This document shows positions 1 through 11,390 of a stretch of 64,000 nt of DNA, one piece after another; within the stretch, counting starts at the first letter, position 1, and each line of letters begins with the position of its first letter. The stretch is from positions 50,091,581 through 50,155,580 of the forward strand of contig NC_087066.1 in the NCBI RefSeq assembly GCF_963678635.1, written 5' to 3'. The DNA comes from Symsagittifera roscoffensis (taxonomy: Eukaryota; Xenacoelomorpha; Acoela; Convolutidae). The notes below the pieces were generated by a model. It did not search any database, had not been told where the DNA came from, and saw nothing but the letters and a program-made list of their open reading frames with translations. The translations under genes and the position numbers were made by a program.

Positions 1-159
1 TAAATTGACACGTTTCCAAATTTACCCAGAAACGGAACTTGCATTTAATGATACCAAACCACTTTATAAAACACATTACTCATAAGTTCTTGTCGAATAA
101 GAACAAGGTTTCGACATGAATACAGGAAAATTAATCATACAACCGATGGCAACGCATCA

Positions 160-1309
160 CTCAACCAGTGAAAAAAATTCATACATCCCAGTAAATCTCC
201 TAAAAACACAGGAAATATTGGTGGAAAAATAAAACCACAAGATCCAGACAGTACACATTAACAAGAACTATCACTAATGAGCAATACTTATTTTGACGCA
301 ATTCACTATGACATACACCTAGACATGTAATTAGACTATACAATAAGTAGAATTTTTCAAGAAATGTCCTAAACAGAACTCGAAACACTCCATCAACTAT
401 GCGAACTCTAACGCACGCAAATTTTACAATCACTTGCACAAGCAGTACTTAAAATCCCTTACGCAGGATATTTTCTATCCGGTAACAGATCAAAATTTAT
501 TGACTAGGAAGGAAACATACTATGGTATTTTATTTGTACCAAAAAAGAATCACCTTTATATGTTTTTGAAGACAAAAGATGCTATAAAAGAATACCAATA
601 TTCTGCAAAAAACAAAGTACATTTTGTTGATACACTCTCCTAAAGAACTTATTTTTGGGATACAGCAGTCCCACGTGGATCAAAAAATAGCCGCAATGTA
701 GTACAATTAAACCCTGACGAAGATAAATACTACCTTCTCAAACCATACCCTACACTTATGCAACCACTAAAAAAATTTTCACCAGAATGCCTTAGAGCTA
801 TTGCCCGCAATCCAAATATCGAGTTACAATCGATCGGCATACACTCTAAATCCGACATTCAACATCACATACGTTCACAACAATTTCAGGAACTACTCAC
901 AAAAATTGACACTATACAGCGACAAATGAGATCAAAACCTACGCAAACTTGCAGAGACAGCAGGTTTTTCCGACATATACGCACAAGACTACAGCGGATA
1001 TTTTAAAGATATAAAAGATTACATTTATTTAAATGGCGAAAAATACAGACCACAAGATGTATCACCGATAGTTTTTTTAGCTTTGTAAATTTGAAAAACG
1101 AACTTGTTGCTTTTTTAGGATGGCCCTACTACATCTTAGAAAGATTGACTATCTTATACGCAATGGTTAACTTACTTGGATTTCTTTTCTCTCTCTTAAA
1201 CGAAATCTACAACACATGCGGAATACACACGCAAGTAAACAAACAAGCAAGCGTAGCACTCATACTTTGTGCAGGATTTTTTTTGAATATTTTCTACATC
1301 AATAAATAA
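160..1309 (+). pseudogene. Envelope-glycoprotein-like remnant
   Basis: This is a broken reading frame spread over several frames. A Cys-Tyr-rich ectodomain-like stretch lies at about 430-640, interrupted by a stop near 641. It continues in the same frame to about 1006 with a Tyr-rich, Pro-containing segment ending in FSPECLRAIARNPNIELQS and a helical stretch. The signal then moves to another frame at about 955-1078 and reaches a hydrophobic membrane-anchor-like segment at 1120-1300. The order (ectodomain, helix, late membrane segment) resembles Env-like glycoproteins carried by metazoan BEL/Pao or gypsy elements, or captured from negative-strand RNA viruses. Upstream of 430 the frame is full of stops. 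This is a family-level impression without a diagnostic motif. It could be another membrane protein relic. Confidence 0.4.
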
Positions 1310-1625
1310 GATACTTCTAGAGGCTCAAATAAAAGAATACATTACCAAGCTATCAACAACACCAAACACATATGACCATTCACAAAATTATGCAAATATA
1401 ACAACTACACAACCTAAACCATAATCATCCATTATCATTAGTACCACGAAATTTCAGAAATATAGCCCTAACAGACCTCATAACATCGAGATCAAATTAC
1501 CCACAAAACCCAATTCGACACATAATAACACAACAACCCAACATAGATGACACATAAGAACAAATTATCGAACAACCTCATACCACTAACTTTCGTTCTC
1601 AAAACAACACTCTTTTTAGCCCACG

Positions 1626-2219
1626 ATGAGCCGCCAAGTTGGAGCACTCCATCGCTCAATTTCCTATCTAGCCAACCTCCAGAGCAACCTCCCCATTATC
1701 CCACTTTTTGCTTCTCCTCAACCTCAATCACCTCATGATAACACTTCATCCAGCATGGAATCAGACACTATTTCCAACACAACTGTATATAACACTATTT
1801 CCCAATTTAATAACTCCTATATCGAAACCCCCGACGAACTTGCCAACTCCAAACCCAGGCCATCTACATTTTCCCAACCTCCCTTTCAACCTATTCAATC
1901 CCAAGTCAAAATTGAACCCCCTTCTCCTGCTTCCCCCATTTCAATGGTAACACCCACATATTCCCCCTTAACCAGTGAACCATCCGATAACAACAGCTCT
2001 ATGAACACACAACTATCTCACGAGCTTGATAACTTCATCACACTTCAACAACAATTACAGCACCCTCAAACACTAACCATTCACCAGCTCTCACAATCCA
2101 TAACATCATCCAACCCATCAACCCCAACTCCCTCTTCAAACTATACCCCTTCGCAAAACCCAACTTCCCCATCAACCCCATCCTTTTGTACAAACCGAGC
2201 TTACCGATCCTTTAAATGA
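1626..2219 (+). CDS. Pro/Ser/Thr-rich ORF, unidentified
   Basis: An open frame of about 197 codons, very rich in Ser, Pro, Thr, Asn and Gln, with no globular domain, signal peptide or membrane segment that I recognise. It lies just downstream of the Env-like remnant on the same strand. It could be a disordered tail or accessory ORF of the same element, or a chance open frame in C-rich, G-poor sequence. The strand bias (many C, few G) continues through 1-3400, which suggests that the whole stretch has one origin. The ATG at 1626 is the first in the frame, but the true start is not known. Confidence 0.25.
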   Translation: MSRQVGALHRSISYLANLQSNLPIIPLFASPQPQSPHDNTSSSMESDTISNTTVYNTISQFNNSYIETPDELANSKPRPSTFSQPPFQPIQSQVKIEPPSPASPISMVTPTYSPLTSEPSDNNSSMNTQLSHELDNFITLQQQLQHPQTLTIHQLSQSITSSNPSTPTPSSNYTPSQNPTSPSTPSFCTNRAYRSFK

Positions 2220-3410
2220 TAATTCCCAAAAACTCCATTTCCCTCTAATTCAGGAACATCCACAAAATTTGTCAACCATCCACTTCATATTAACACAAGA
2301 GAATTTCTCCAAATATGTTTACCCTTTTTCCCCCCAGTACACTTATTTTCATTCAGACACCAATGACGAAAAATCAAATTATGTAAATGAACACGTTTTA
2401 TACGCTACACTTTCATGGACATCACACTATCACTTTACTAATCCACTATCACTACCACTATATAACACATGACAACGAGCTATGAAGCACACAACCCAAC
2501 TCTATCTTCTAACAACAGCACTGACCCGCAAACAATTCACACAGATAGGTTATAAACAATCACTAATCAAGTTCACCGCACCCCAATTTAATGAATATTC
2601 TTTTGACTACTACGATCAAAACATCATAAGACCTAACGAAAACATCTATCTAAACGACGACCCATTTGCTAATCCACAACTAACAGAGAAACTTTTCAAC
2701 CAAACACCATAAGTTTTCACCCTCCGCACCTTAGATAAAAAATACGACCACGTCATTTCAACAGCACTCCCTGATATTTACGCTTATGAATCATACTTTA
2801 ACAAATTTACCCTTTTTCACTAACCTTTTATTTCCTTATACACAAAGAACGTGATTTGCACTGTACACACGACGTCATGTTACGAACTAAACAAACACAC
2901 ACGTACACTTAGTACCAGTTTATCCATCACCACTACACTCTTAATAGACCAGTACGACCACCTCGCCATAGATATCAATACATTAACTCTAAATACACCT
3001 CACCATTTTTCCTTAATTTCACCTATTGTATTAAAGACGATAACCTAAACGGCATTCGCCGAAATTATGATCCCATCACCTAGATGTATAATTTTTGTCC
3101 CCTAACTAAACTCCTCAACGTAGACGAAGCCCGCCCACTAATCGTCCAATACGAATTCCTCCAGCCCGTTGAAATCCCTATCCTAGAATTCATACATAAC
3201 ACTCGCTATAATCATAAACTTTATAATCTTATTCAAAACACACCGTATGAACTCTCACCTAGCATTGAAGAGCACAACATCATTAAAGCACTCGAATTGC
3301 TTTGGCCACTTCTGCAGACTAAATATATCATCCGTTTGTTAGCTAAATTACTAACCTCATCAGACATCATCCACGACGTTTTCGCCCATGGATTCTTCAC
3401 CGACAATTAG
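2220..3410 (+). pseudogene. Unidentified decayed coding-like region
   Basis: Consecutive open stretches (about 2269-2472, 2482-2712, 2851-3048 and 3084-3410) sit on one strand with protein-like composition (many Tyr, Phe, Asn, Leu) and are separated by single stops or frame changes. The last piece (3084-3410, 108 codons) is Leu/Ile-rich and predicted helical. I recognise no family. Position and composition suggest the tail of the same decayed element as the Env-like remnant, but this is inference. Confidence 0.25.
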
Positions 3411-5583
3411 GTAATATGAATTGGATATTTTACTAACAAATTCGACAAAAAACTAACCATTCCTTTTAAATGTTTTCTTTTTTCTTCATAGGCACAACCA
3501 TCAGTCATCTACAAAACAAAAAAGTGAAGTAAAAAACAAAACGTTTTATAGATTCATAAATTTCATTAACCAATTTCAATAATTGAAGCAATAAAATTCT
3601 CCCGTACAAAGCAATAAATTGACATACAAATTTTTTTTCCTCAAGGCAGTAAATATTCTTACAATTGAAAATAAATTAATAATTTCAACCCCCAAATTAA
3701 GCAGTAATTTTCATAAATTCAAAGTAATAAATTATTAAAAATTGCCCATAAATTGCAGAAAGCAGTACTAATCTTTTCAAAGACGCTTCTTTTATATAAT
3801 CACTCGCCCACAATTTCTATCCACAATCGAACAGCTCGCCCACGAAGAATTGTTTAAAAAAACGAATTCAAGTTTTAACTTTCACTGAAATAACTCTTAC
3901 CAGTTTTAACACGTTTCAAACTTTTCTTCAACCCGGTTGAAAAATAATCATATAATAATCCAAACTAACCAACGCAAGCTTACTAAACACCACAAACCGC
4001 AACTTAACAGCTTGACTAAGAAAATAAAACCCGTGATACCCAAACTGGGTTAACACCAGCTTAGATTTGGATAAATTATTCTTTTAAAGACTACTTTTAA
4101 GTCTGAACACAAAAGAACAAAACACCAAAAAGTCGAAGACAAACCCAAAACAAACAATTTGATTTTTGAGAAAAAGACATAACTAAGACAACAAAAGAGG
4201 AAACCTGTAATAACAAAGGCACGAAAAGTTGAACTAAAACAGGACCCTCCAAAAATGAGCATGAAATTATACCCTCACTCCTGGCCTAACCCACCAGAGA
4301 GGACGCCCTGAGCATGCTCTAAAGCCGGCCTCATCCACCGTGCTACATTCACGCTTTGTGACACCCACGACTCTATTTTTGACGAAAATTACTCAAGTGT
4401 GAGTAGCTCCTAAAAACAACCGAACTAATTAATAATGCTTTTGCGATAAAAATTAATACAAGACCATGAATTAAAAAAATATATTAACAAAGAGTTATAT
4501 ATGTAAATAAAAAAACGCAGTATTTAGATAAAATACAGCCCAAAGACGAGCACCAAGGAATTGACAACCCAATCACACTCCAACTACGGAATGGTAAGAT
4601 ACACCTGACATTATTTCTACAGTCACTACGGATTTAGAGTAAGACTTGGCATCGCAGCAAAGGGAACCCATTGCAACCGAACAATGGCTATCTCGATGTT
4701 CAAGTATACGTACAGATCCAAGTCACCAGGCACTGCATCCAAAGTCAAACTACACGCCACTTCCGAACGAGATTGGACCATTTCTATTCTCTAAAATCAA
4801 CCAGATCAACAATCATCACAACCGATCAGAATGATAATACGATCTCCTGAAACTATCGTGACAACACCTCTTCTTCCAAACCAGAAAAAATGAATATGCT
4901 TGCAAGCTCTGAAGAAAAAACACCATCATCCATCTTTCACTACAATAGAACATTAAAAAACTAAAACTCTCTAAGCCCCGGATGGGTGGACCCAGATCTA
5001 AACTAGTATTTATCATTGGTTATTATTATGATATTTTATCTCTATAAAATATTGAATACTAACAAATCATACTCCATCAAACTAACAATCCACTTATTTG
5101 TGAGTGTTGAAACTACTTGTAGTTTCAACACCAGAACAATTTGAATTAAACTTAGAATACAGTTGTTCTCATTCTGGAACTAATCCGCGTAAACCGGTGT
5201 ACACTAGATCTATTGAGACTAGGAGATATAAGAGTAAGATTAGGATTGGTATTAGACTAAGAAGTTGCACGAATCTATCCGAACGAAAATAAGATAGCGT
5301 GACGAGCAGACGGTGTACCTTATCTGAAACTACTCTATGAGTATAGTAACCAATACATAACTCACAATTGCGACTTGAGTAATTTCGTTTAAGAGCAATT
5401 TTTGCTGCTCAACAAATCAACGAAATGCTAAAATATCAACAATTTTTGCTGTTAGAAATCTATCAACGAAGGGCCGGGAAACTGCAAAAGAGGCAAAAAA
5501 ATGTTGTTCAGTTTTCAGCCCATTTTTTTTCTGACTAAAAAGCAGCATGAATAAAAATTCAGAGTTGGGGGAATAACAAATCT
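3411..5583. other. Intergenic AT-rich DNA
   Basis: No convincing gene. Short open frames here have low-complexity composition and no domain. The 3500-3790 stretch repeats 'aataaatt'-type AT-rich sequence. A TATA-like 'tataaaatatt' at about 5043 followed by a stem-loop at 5106 is the only structured part. It could be an LTR remnant of the upstream decayed element, but I found no second LTR copy in the window. Confidence 0.4.
5106..5129. repeat. Perfect 11-bp-arm stem-loop
   Basis: GTTGAAACTAC and its exact reverse complement are separated by TT. Function unknown. Confidence 0.7.
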
Positions 5584-5589
5584 TTTATT
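5584..5589 (-). terminator. Poly(A) signal AATAAA for the ENPP gene
   Basis: On the minus strand a canonical AATAAA lies about 20 nt beyond the ENPP stop codon, which implies a very short 3' UTR. Confidence 0.6.
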
Positions 5590-5608
5590 AATTAGTGGAG
5601 CATTTGGT

Positions 5609-7135
5609 TCAGGCATCTCTGGACGAAGGATGTCCGAAACCAATCGAAAACTTCCTCATTCTTCCTCCGCTGCTCTTTTTTTTCGAGCTTCTTGGGAAGT
5701 CATTCAATTCATCATCGTCGTCGTCCATTTCACTCGCACTTTCCATATCCGACAAAAAGTAACCCCCCTTGTATACACTGTTCTGACTTTTCCTGTTTCC
5801 AATAGTCCGAAACACAATCCGACAACAATAGCAGCAACTCAGCAGAGTGACGACAGCCAAAACTCCCGCAGCGACTAAAACGTAGCTCGGATACTGCATT
5901 ATGTATTGCTCGAACCAAATGCGCAGAATACTCTGACCGTCTGTCAGCAAGGGCATTACATTCTCCAGTTTTCCACTCACATTTCTGATGTTCGAGTAAT
6001 TTAGTCCGATCAAATGAGCAATCAAAGGGTACATGTCAACAATCTCCACAGTTCCGTTGTGCTCCAAATTTTTCCTAAATCCAGGTCCATGGCCTATAAA
6101 GACTGGTCGCATGTCGGGCAACTTATTATCCCAGCCATGCATGCCTTTCCGGTTCTTCTCCTCACTAAACCACATAGACTTGTAGGCTGTGATTCCAAGA
6201 ATGTCGGGACTCCTATTTTTGTTGCCTTTGAAGTGCCACCTTTGAGGAATTGTATCTTGAGTATACCAGTCAATGTTGGGATGTTTCCTCTTCATGTCCG
6301 CAAGCTGAGCTTTTAGAAGCATCTTTTTGCCTTGTTTTGCGTAAACCAGCAAAAGAGGCCCATCAAATATTGCCTTCTCGACCAACTTTTGGTCAAAAAA
6401 CTGTTCAGGTTTCGTGAAGTTCAAAGATTTTTCAACTGTGACCATACCATGATCACCAGTTATGATCAGATTATCAGATGCGCTGAGCTTTTCCAGAAGG
6501 TATCGAATTCCAGAGTCCACATTTAGAAATTGCTGGAACACAAATTCGTCGTCAGCTCCGAACTTATGAGCCGAGCTATCCGGTTCTCCTATATATAACA
6601 TGGCAAACTGTGCTGGATTTGTTTCGTTATTCAAAGCATGAAAAACTGTGTCTACTAAATACGTAACTGAATACAAAGCTGCTTTATAAATGTCAGATTC
6701 GTGAACATACGTTGGCTCGAAACCTTTTATATTGTGGCCTGGGAAATGGACAACTACACTTGTAATGTTTTGTTTCTCAGCTGTCTCCCAGATCGGCTCG
6801 GAACCTTTCCAAAACTCGACGTCTTCCGAGATCATCGAGAATGTCTTTTTCAGCTGGCGATCATAAAAGTTATTCGCCACTATTCCGTGATCTTCGGGGT
6901 AGAGACCTGTGGCCATTGACCAGTGGTTTGGGAAAGTGTTTGTCGGGAAAACATTCTTAACGCCATTGGCAAGGAACGCCGAGTTCTCCTGTAGTTTACA
7001 CAAAGTGGGTAAATACTCGGAATACTTTTGAATGTAGTCATAGCGAAAACCGTCTATGCTTACAAAAATAAGCTTCGAAGAAGTAAAGTTGATCAAATTA
7101 AAGATCAGAAGAAAGCGATTTCTCAATGTTTTCAT
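5609..7135 (-). CDS. Ectonucleotide pyrophosphatase/phosphodiesterase (ENPP4/5-like)
   Basis: A 508-aa type I membrane enzyme of the alkaline-phosphatase superfamily. An N-terminal hydrophobic signal is followed directly by the NPP core. First comes SIDGFR, with metal-ligand Asp at about residue 28. Next is the FPTNTFPNH motif, whose Thr (about residue 67) is the family's nucleophile. Then follow GLYPEDHGI, EPDSSAH (metal Asp and His), ITGDHGM (Asp/His) and MHGWDN (His), so all expected two-zinc ligands are present. A membrane span with a Cys cluster (about 420-445) precedes a short cytoplasmic tail with an acidic DDDDDE run. Length fits human ENPP4/5 (about 450-480) plus a longer tail. These enzymes cleave nucleotide or related phosphodiesters outside the cell; the substrate cannot be read from sequence. 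It is a single uninterrupted exon, so it may be an intronless copy. The ATG at 7135 gives a good signal peptide. Confidence 0.93.
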   Translation of the reverse strand: MKTLRNRFLLIFNLINFTSSKLIFVSIDGFRYDYIQKYSEYLPTLCKLQENSAFLANGVKNVFPTNTFPNHWSMATGLYPEDHGIVANNFYDRQLKKTFSMISEDVEFWKGSEPIWETAEKQNITSVVVHFPGHNIKGFEPTYVHESDIYKAALYSVTYLVDTVFHALNNETNPAQFAMLYIGEPDSSAHKFGADDEFVFQQFLNVDSGIRYLLEKLSASDNLIITGDHGMVTVEKSLNFTKPEQFFDQKLVEKAIFDGPLLLVYAKQGKKMLLKAQLADMKRKHPNIDWYTQDTIPQRWHFKGNKNRSPDILGITAYKSMWFSEEKNRKGMHGWDNKLPDMRPVFIGHGPGFRKNLEHNGTVEIVDMYPLIAHLIGLNYSNIRNVSGKLENVMPLLTDGQSILRIWFEQYIMQYPSYVLVAAGVLAVVTLLSCCYCCRIVFRTIGNRKSQNSVYKGGYFLSDMESASEMDDDDDELNDFPRSSKKKSSGGRMRKFSIGFGHPSSRDA

Positions 7136-9799
7136 ATTGCAAAAAGTGCGGGAAAAATCAGTTGATTCGAATTAAACGAAATGTAATAGAAAATGACTTC
7201 TCGATTCATAAATCACCAATCTTTTAATAAGTTTAATTTAAGAACAAACATTTTCAATAATTTAAGTTTTACGCAAAAACTATTTAACGAAGACCAAACA
7301 AAGCTAAACCTCTGAAATACAATTGAAAAAACGGCAACAAGTAGTTCTAAAAACGCAAGAAAAAATGCAAAAAAAAAACAAAGAACTTCTCACAGAGAAT
7401 CAAATTCAAAAACTAACTAAGTTATCCGATAGCTGTGAAAGTAGCACAGAGTGTTGCAACTGTTTTTATTACTGAAAAAAACAAAGATTTTCTTTAAACA
7501 TTTGGCTCTTCTACCCGATCAAACGAGGTTATCCTACAAGATTTTGCAAGAATCTTGCAAGATTCTTATAAAGACGATGCATCTCTTTAAAAGACTTTAC
7601 AAGTTTCTTGCAAGATCTTAGATAATATTCTCTCTCTTTTAAAGATAACCTTTTTCAGCAAGATCCTTAAGGAGATGATTTTGTGGGGGAAAAAAACAGC
7701 TTTAAGCGCCACGACAATTTATCAGCTTTCGTGGAAGAAAAAAGCAATCTTAGCGTTTCGCCAATATTCAAAATGAATCAACTTTACAGTTTAAGAAATG
7801 ATTTTAAGAAGTTGTATATTAACTCAAACAAGACTGCTCGTATCAGGGCGAAGCCCTGAATGTTCCGACTGCCTTTTAAGGTTTATGGAGCAGTTATAAC
7901 ATAAGAAAATTAGTAAATGAAAGAAAATAAAACGACATTACGAAGCCAAACTGTGCACTGGATAGGCGCACAGTTTTGTGTCTGTATTTTTTTTGGAAAG
8001 ATCAAAGAAAAGAAAAGAACAAAAGAAGAACAAAGGGAGCGAGCATCCTTGTTGCGGAATCCGCTGACAATGCACAAAATGCACAGTTTGGCCTCGTAAT
8101 GGAACTTTTTTTCCCGACTTTCGATACGAAAGTGACGGAATATTTGTGCTCGGAGTGGGTTTTTTTTTCTTCAGACGAATTTTGACTTTTTAACTAGCCA
8201 TTTTTGACAGAATTTTTTAAATATCATTCAAAAAGTATTGATGTTCTGAGCTTAAATTTGAAAAGATATTTCACCTGTGATCATTTTTCGTTAAGTTATG
8301 AGGGTTTAAAGATTGCCATTTTGGTCAACTTGGGACAATTAACGCGCGATATATTTCGCGCTATTAACGCGTAAGCGGAGATTTAATAGCCCCTAAATCC
8401 ACTACTGATTCTAATAATTGTTTCATCAAATAGCCCGTATAAACCAATATAAGTCAAAATTTTTCTGTTTTTCTGCTCTTGGACCCATTCTGCACTTGAA
8501 CCATTCTGCTTATTGCTCCGCCTCCGTTTATTACTTATCTCAAGTATGTTTTAAGGGAGTTCTAATGAGAGAAAATATATCAAAGTATTTCACGAACAAT
8601 CACAATATAGCATTTTCCAACACAACTGGTTCATAGAGCGACAATCAATTCTGCAGCAGTGAAGCTTTTAACTCGCAAAAAGAACAAGTACTGGCCGGAT
8701 TTGGACAAATAATCTTTGTCGTTCCATGCATCACCCAGAACAAAGGTGAAGAATAAGACGCTGTTTTCAAATTTATAACCTATCAAGTTATCGAATGATG
8801 CAGGGATTCTGTTCGACAGTTTGTTAACCTGAAAAAAATCACAATTCCGATTTAATAGAGCTTGCTAATGGCAAAGGTAGTATTCTTAAATTGACCCATA
8901 ACAGCCCTTTTGTTAATACTTTATAGCACATCACCTCAAGCATAAAAAGTATGTGGCTGGGCTATAAATTTTTGTTAGGAAGTTGAGGGATGCCATGATG
9001 GCTAAGAGTAATTTTTTAAATAATTTTATATCCAAAAATTTTGCTCGACAAGTGCTCTTTTTGGGGAAATTTCAAGATTAAATTTTGGCAAACAAATTGC
9101 CTCTTCTTTTAGTTAAGCTTCAGCAAAATTGTTTTTTTTTTATGATTGTGCTTATCATTCTTAACTGAGCTCAATTCAAGATCAACTTTATATTTTCTAT
9201 TTTTTTTTTGTTTTGGTTTTGTCCAGATGATTTATTACAGTTGATGCTACTGCTGAGCTATAAGCCTTCTCATTGAAAGCTTTGCATCATAATGAAAAAA
9301 AAAACTTTAAATCTTGTAGTTTTTTATCCAAATTCTCTAGTTGGTATCCAAAATATTAGCTTCATTCAAGTCCAACTTATGACTTAGATAAGTCATTTAC
9401 TCTTTCCTATTGAAAAAAAAACACCAAATAGCTAAAATTTGACAGTAAAATTTTCGAAATCAGCTTTAACTATTCATAAACATTGCCAGACAGATGGAAA
9501 AGAGTCAATGAACGCAGAGTCAATTGCAACGAAAAATTAATTTGTGTTTAAAAAAATATCTAATTTTGAATTTCAAATCAAAAATACTTGATTTTTGAAG
9601 ATTTAAAGCTCTTTGAAGTTCAAAAAATTATTGTTTGCTTTTTGTTTTTGATAACTTTATTTCGCTATTAAATCTGAAAAACATAGCAAACTGACAGCTG
9701 GAAAAGTAATGAACGCAATTTTTTTTTCAAAGAACAAAAACAATTTTGTCAGTAGCAAACCAAAATAAATTAATTTTTACAATGTTTTAGCGAGTATGT
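7136..9799. other. Intergenic AT-rich DNA
   Basis: No gene seen. Small palindromes occur: CAGGGC-GAA-GCCCTG near 7845, and GCGCGA/TCGCGC near 8345. Several poly-T and poly-A runs are present. The ENPP promoter should lie near the start of this stretch, but I see no clear core element. Confidence 0.4.
7534..7625. repeat. Cluster of CTTGCAAGA-type repeats
   Basis: The motif 'ttgcaagat' and its complement recur four or more times within about 90 bp ('tttgcaagaatcttgcaag', 'tttcttgcaagatctt'), so the stretch can fold on itself. Confidence 0.6.
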
Positions 9800-10093
9800 C
9801 CTCGGTAAACTTTGTTCGGCCACGTAAGAAGCTCCTTTTGATATAAACTTGACAGTAATTGATTCTGTAGTTTCGGTGTAACTTTTAAATGACTAAGAAA
9901 TTCTAAAATGATCCGTTTTGGGATAAAATTTTGTGCCCGAATTTCGCAACACATATTGCACCATAATAATTCTGCTAAAACTCTAAGCAAGTTTTGTCCT
10001 CGTCCCTTTTTATCTAAAGTCAACACAGTTGGAGAAAAACGTATTTAAAATTTCATTTTTTAAGCGTTTTGTCCGGATTATTTAAATCAGCAC
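9800..10093. repeat. Diverged half copy of the adjacent fold-back element
   Basis: This stretch aligns by eye with the right arm of the fold-back element (about 10530-10826). It has the same order of blocks: 'aaactttgtt', 'cgtaagaagc', 'gataaaattt', 'ttctaagcaa', 'gagaaaaacg', then 'gtccggattatttaaat'. Similarity is clearly lower than between the two arms of the main copy. It ends in the same terminal sequence, directly abutting the TA of the next element. Confidence 0.7.
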
Positions 10094-10095
10094 TA

Positions 10096-10826
10096 CAGTG
10101 CTGATTTAAATTATCCGGACAAAACGAACAAAACTTGAATTTTCAAACGCGTTTTTCTCAAATTGGGTTGAGATTAGACAAAAAGTGAAGAGAACAAAAG
10201 TTGCTTAGAATTTCACCAGAATTAATATAGTGCCATTTTTTCTCCAAAATTCTCAACGAAAATTTTACCCCAAAAATGGGTCATTTTGGCTTTTTTCAAT
10301 TAATCAAGAATTACGCGGAATTTACTTTGTTAATTGATAAGAACATTTTATCACAGGAAGCCTCTTGCGCAGCTCAACAAAGTTTGAGAAGGGCTAAATC
10401 TCCAAAAATTGGCGCAAATTGTTTAAAATTTGTTTTCAAACAGAGATTCTGGGTTTTATATAGTAAAAATCACATTTATTGACTATCAAGTGAAATTTTT
10501 TTCCCTTATACTGGTTTTTGGAGATTTAACCCTTCTTAAACTTTGTTGAGCTTCGTAAGAGGCTTCCTGTGATATAATTTTATTTTCAGTTAGCAAAGTA
10601 GTTTCCGCGTAATTCTTGATTAATTGAAAAAAGCCAAAATGACCCACTTTTGGGGTAAAATGTTCGTTGAGAATTTCGGAGAAAAAATGGCACTATATTA
10701 ATTCTGGTGAAATTCTAAGCAACTTTTGTTCTCTTCACTTTTTGTCTAATCTTAACCCAATTTGAGAAAAACGCGTTTGAAAATTCAAGTTTTGTTCGAT
10801 TTGTCCGGATAATTTAAATAGCACTG
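10096..10826. mobile_element. Fold-back (MITE-like) element, Tc1/mariner-type ends
   Basis: A 731-bp element made almost entirely of two inverted arms of about 315 bp (10096-10410 and 10513-10826) around a ~100-bp centre. The ends begin CAGTGCT and finish AGCACTG, and are flanked by TA on both sides (10094-10095 and 10827-10828). This matches the TA target duplication and CAGT-type ends of Tc1/mariner transposons. The arms carry GTCCGGATAATTTAAAT near each end. There is no transposase, so it is non-autonomous. Confidence 0.8.
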
Positions 10827-10828
10827 TA

Positions 10829-11110
10829 TTACTTATAGAATTGAAACATGTTGACTATAACATTAAATTTTAAACCCTATTTAGAATCACTTCATTTTAT
10901 CTTACAAAGACTGATTTATCACAAACCTCTCCGCAAATAATTACACATTATTCCCTGTCCAAACAAGTGTTTTCAAAGTTTTACTCAATCGACGACTCAA
11001 ATGTACAATTTCAGTTCAGTTTATGCAAAGAGCAAGACATTTGCTAGCTCTCGTAACAGCTAATCCATTGATGGGGCTCTTGGATTGTTTCATATAGCCA
11101 CAATTGATGG
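10829..11110. other. 3' flank of KDSR
   Basis: AT-rich sequence just downstream of the KDSR stop codon. It probably holds the 3' UTR. No other feature recognised. Confidence 0.4.
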
Positions 11111-11390
11111 TCACAATTCCTTTTTACTTTTCTCTGGTCTCATTTCCCTTTTGATTTTGACGTCGAAGTCGTAGTGGAAGAAGAGGACTATGAACCTGGC
11201 CACTCCAGCCAGCAGTACTTCAGTGATGAATTGAGATATGGAGTGGATGGGGGCGCAGGAGGCGGTGGCGAGAGAGAGCAGCCACCCGATCACCCCAAAG
11301 TGCGACAGGAAGACGTTGTTTGAGATGTCGAAGAGGATCTTGTGAGCTACCATGTCACTACTCCACATACACGCAGTTCCAGCTATTTTT
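11111..11390 (-). CDS. KDSR: KDSR exon 5
   Basis: Acceptor ttgttgtttaag. Encodes the C-terminal hydrophobic region and the basic tail ending KSKKEL, stop TGA at 11113-11111. Confidence 0.85.

Noticed and set aside
4646-4834. Short ORF (62 codons) in the intergenic region.
   Set aside because: No homology, signal or splice context. Composition is like the surrounding noncoding DNA.
7838-7860. Stem-loop CAGGGC-GAA-GCCCTG as a terminator or RNA gene.
   Set aside because: It is only a six-base stem in a eukaryotic intergenic region with no other RNA-gene feature.
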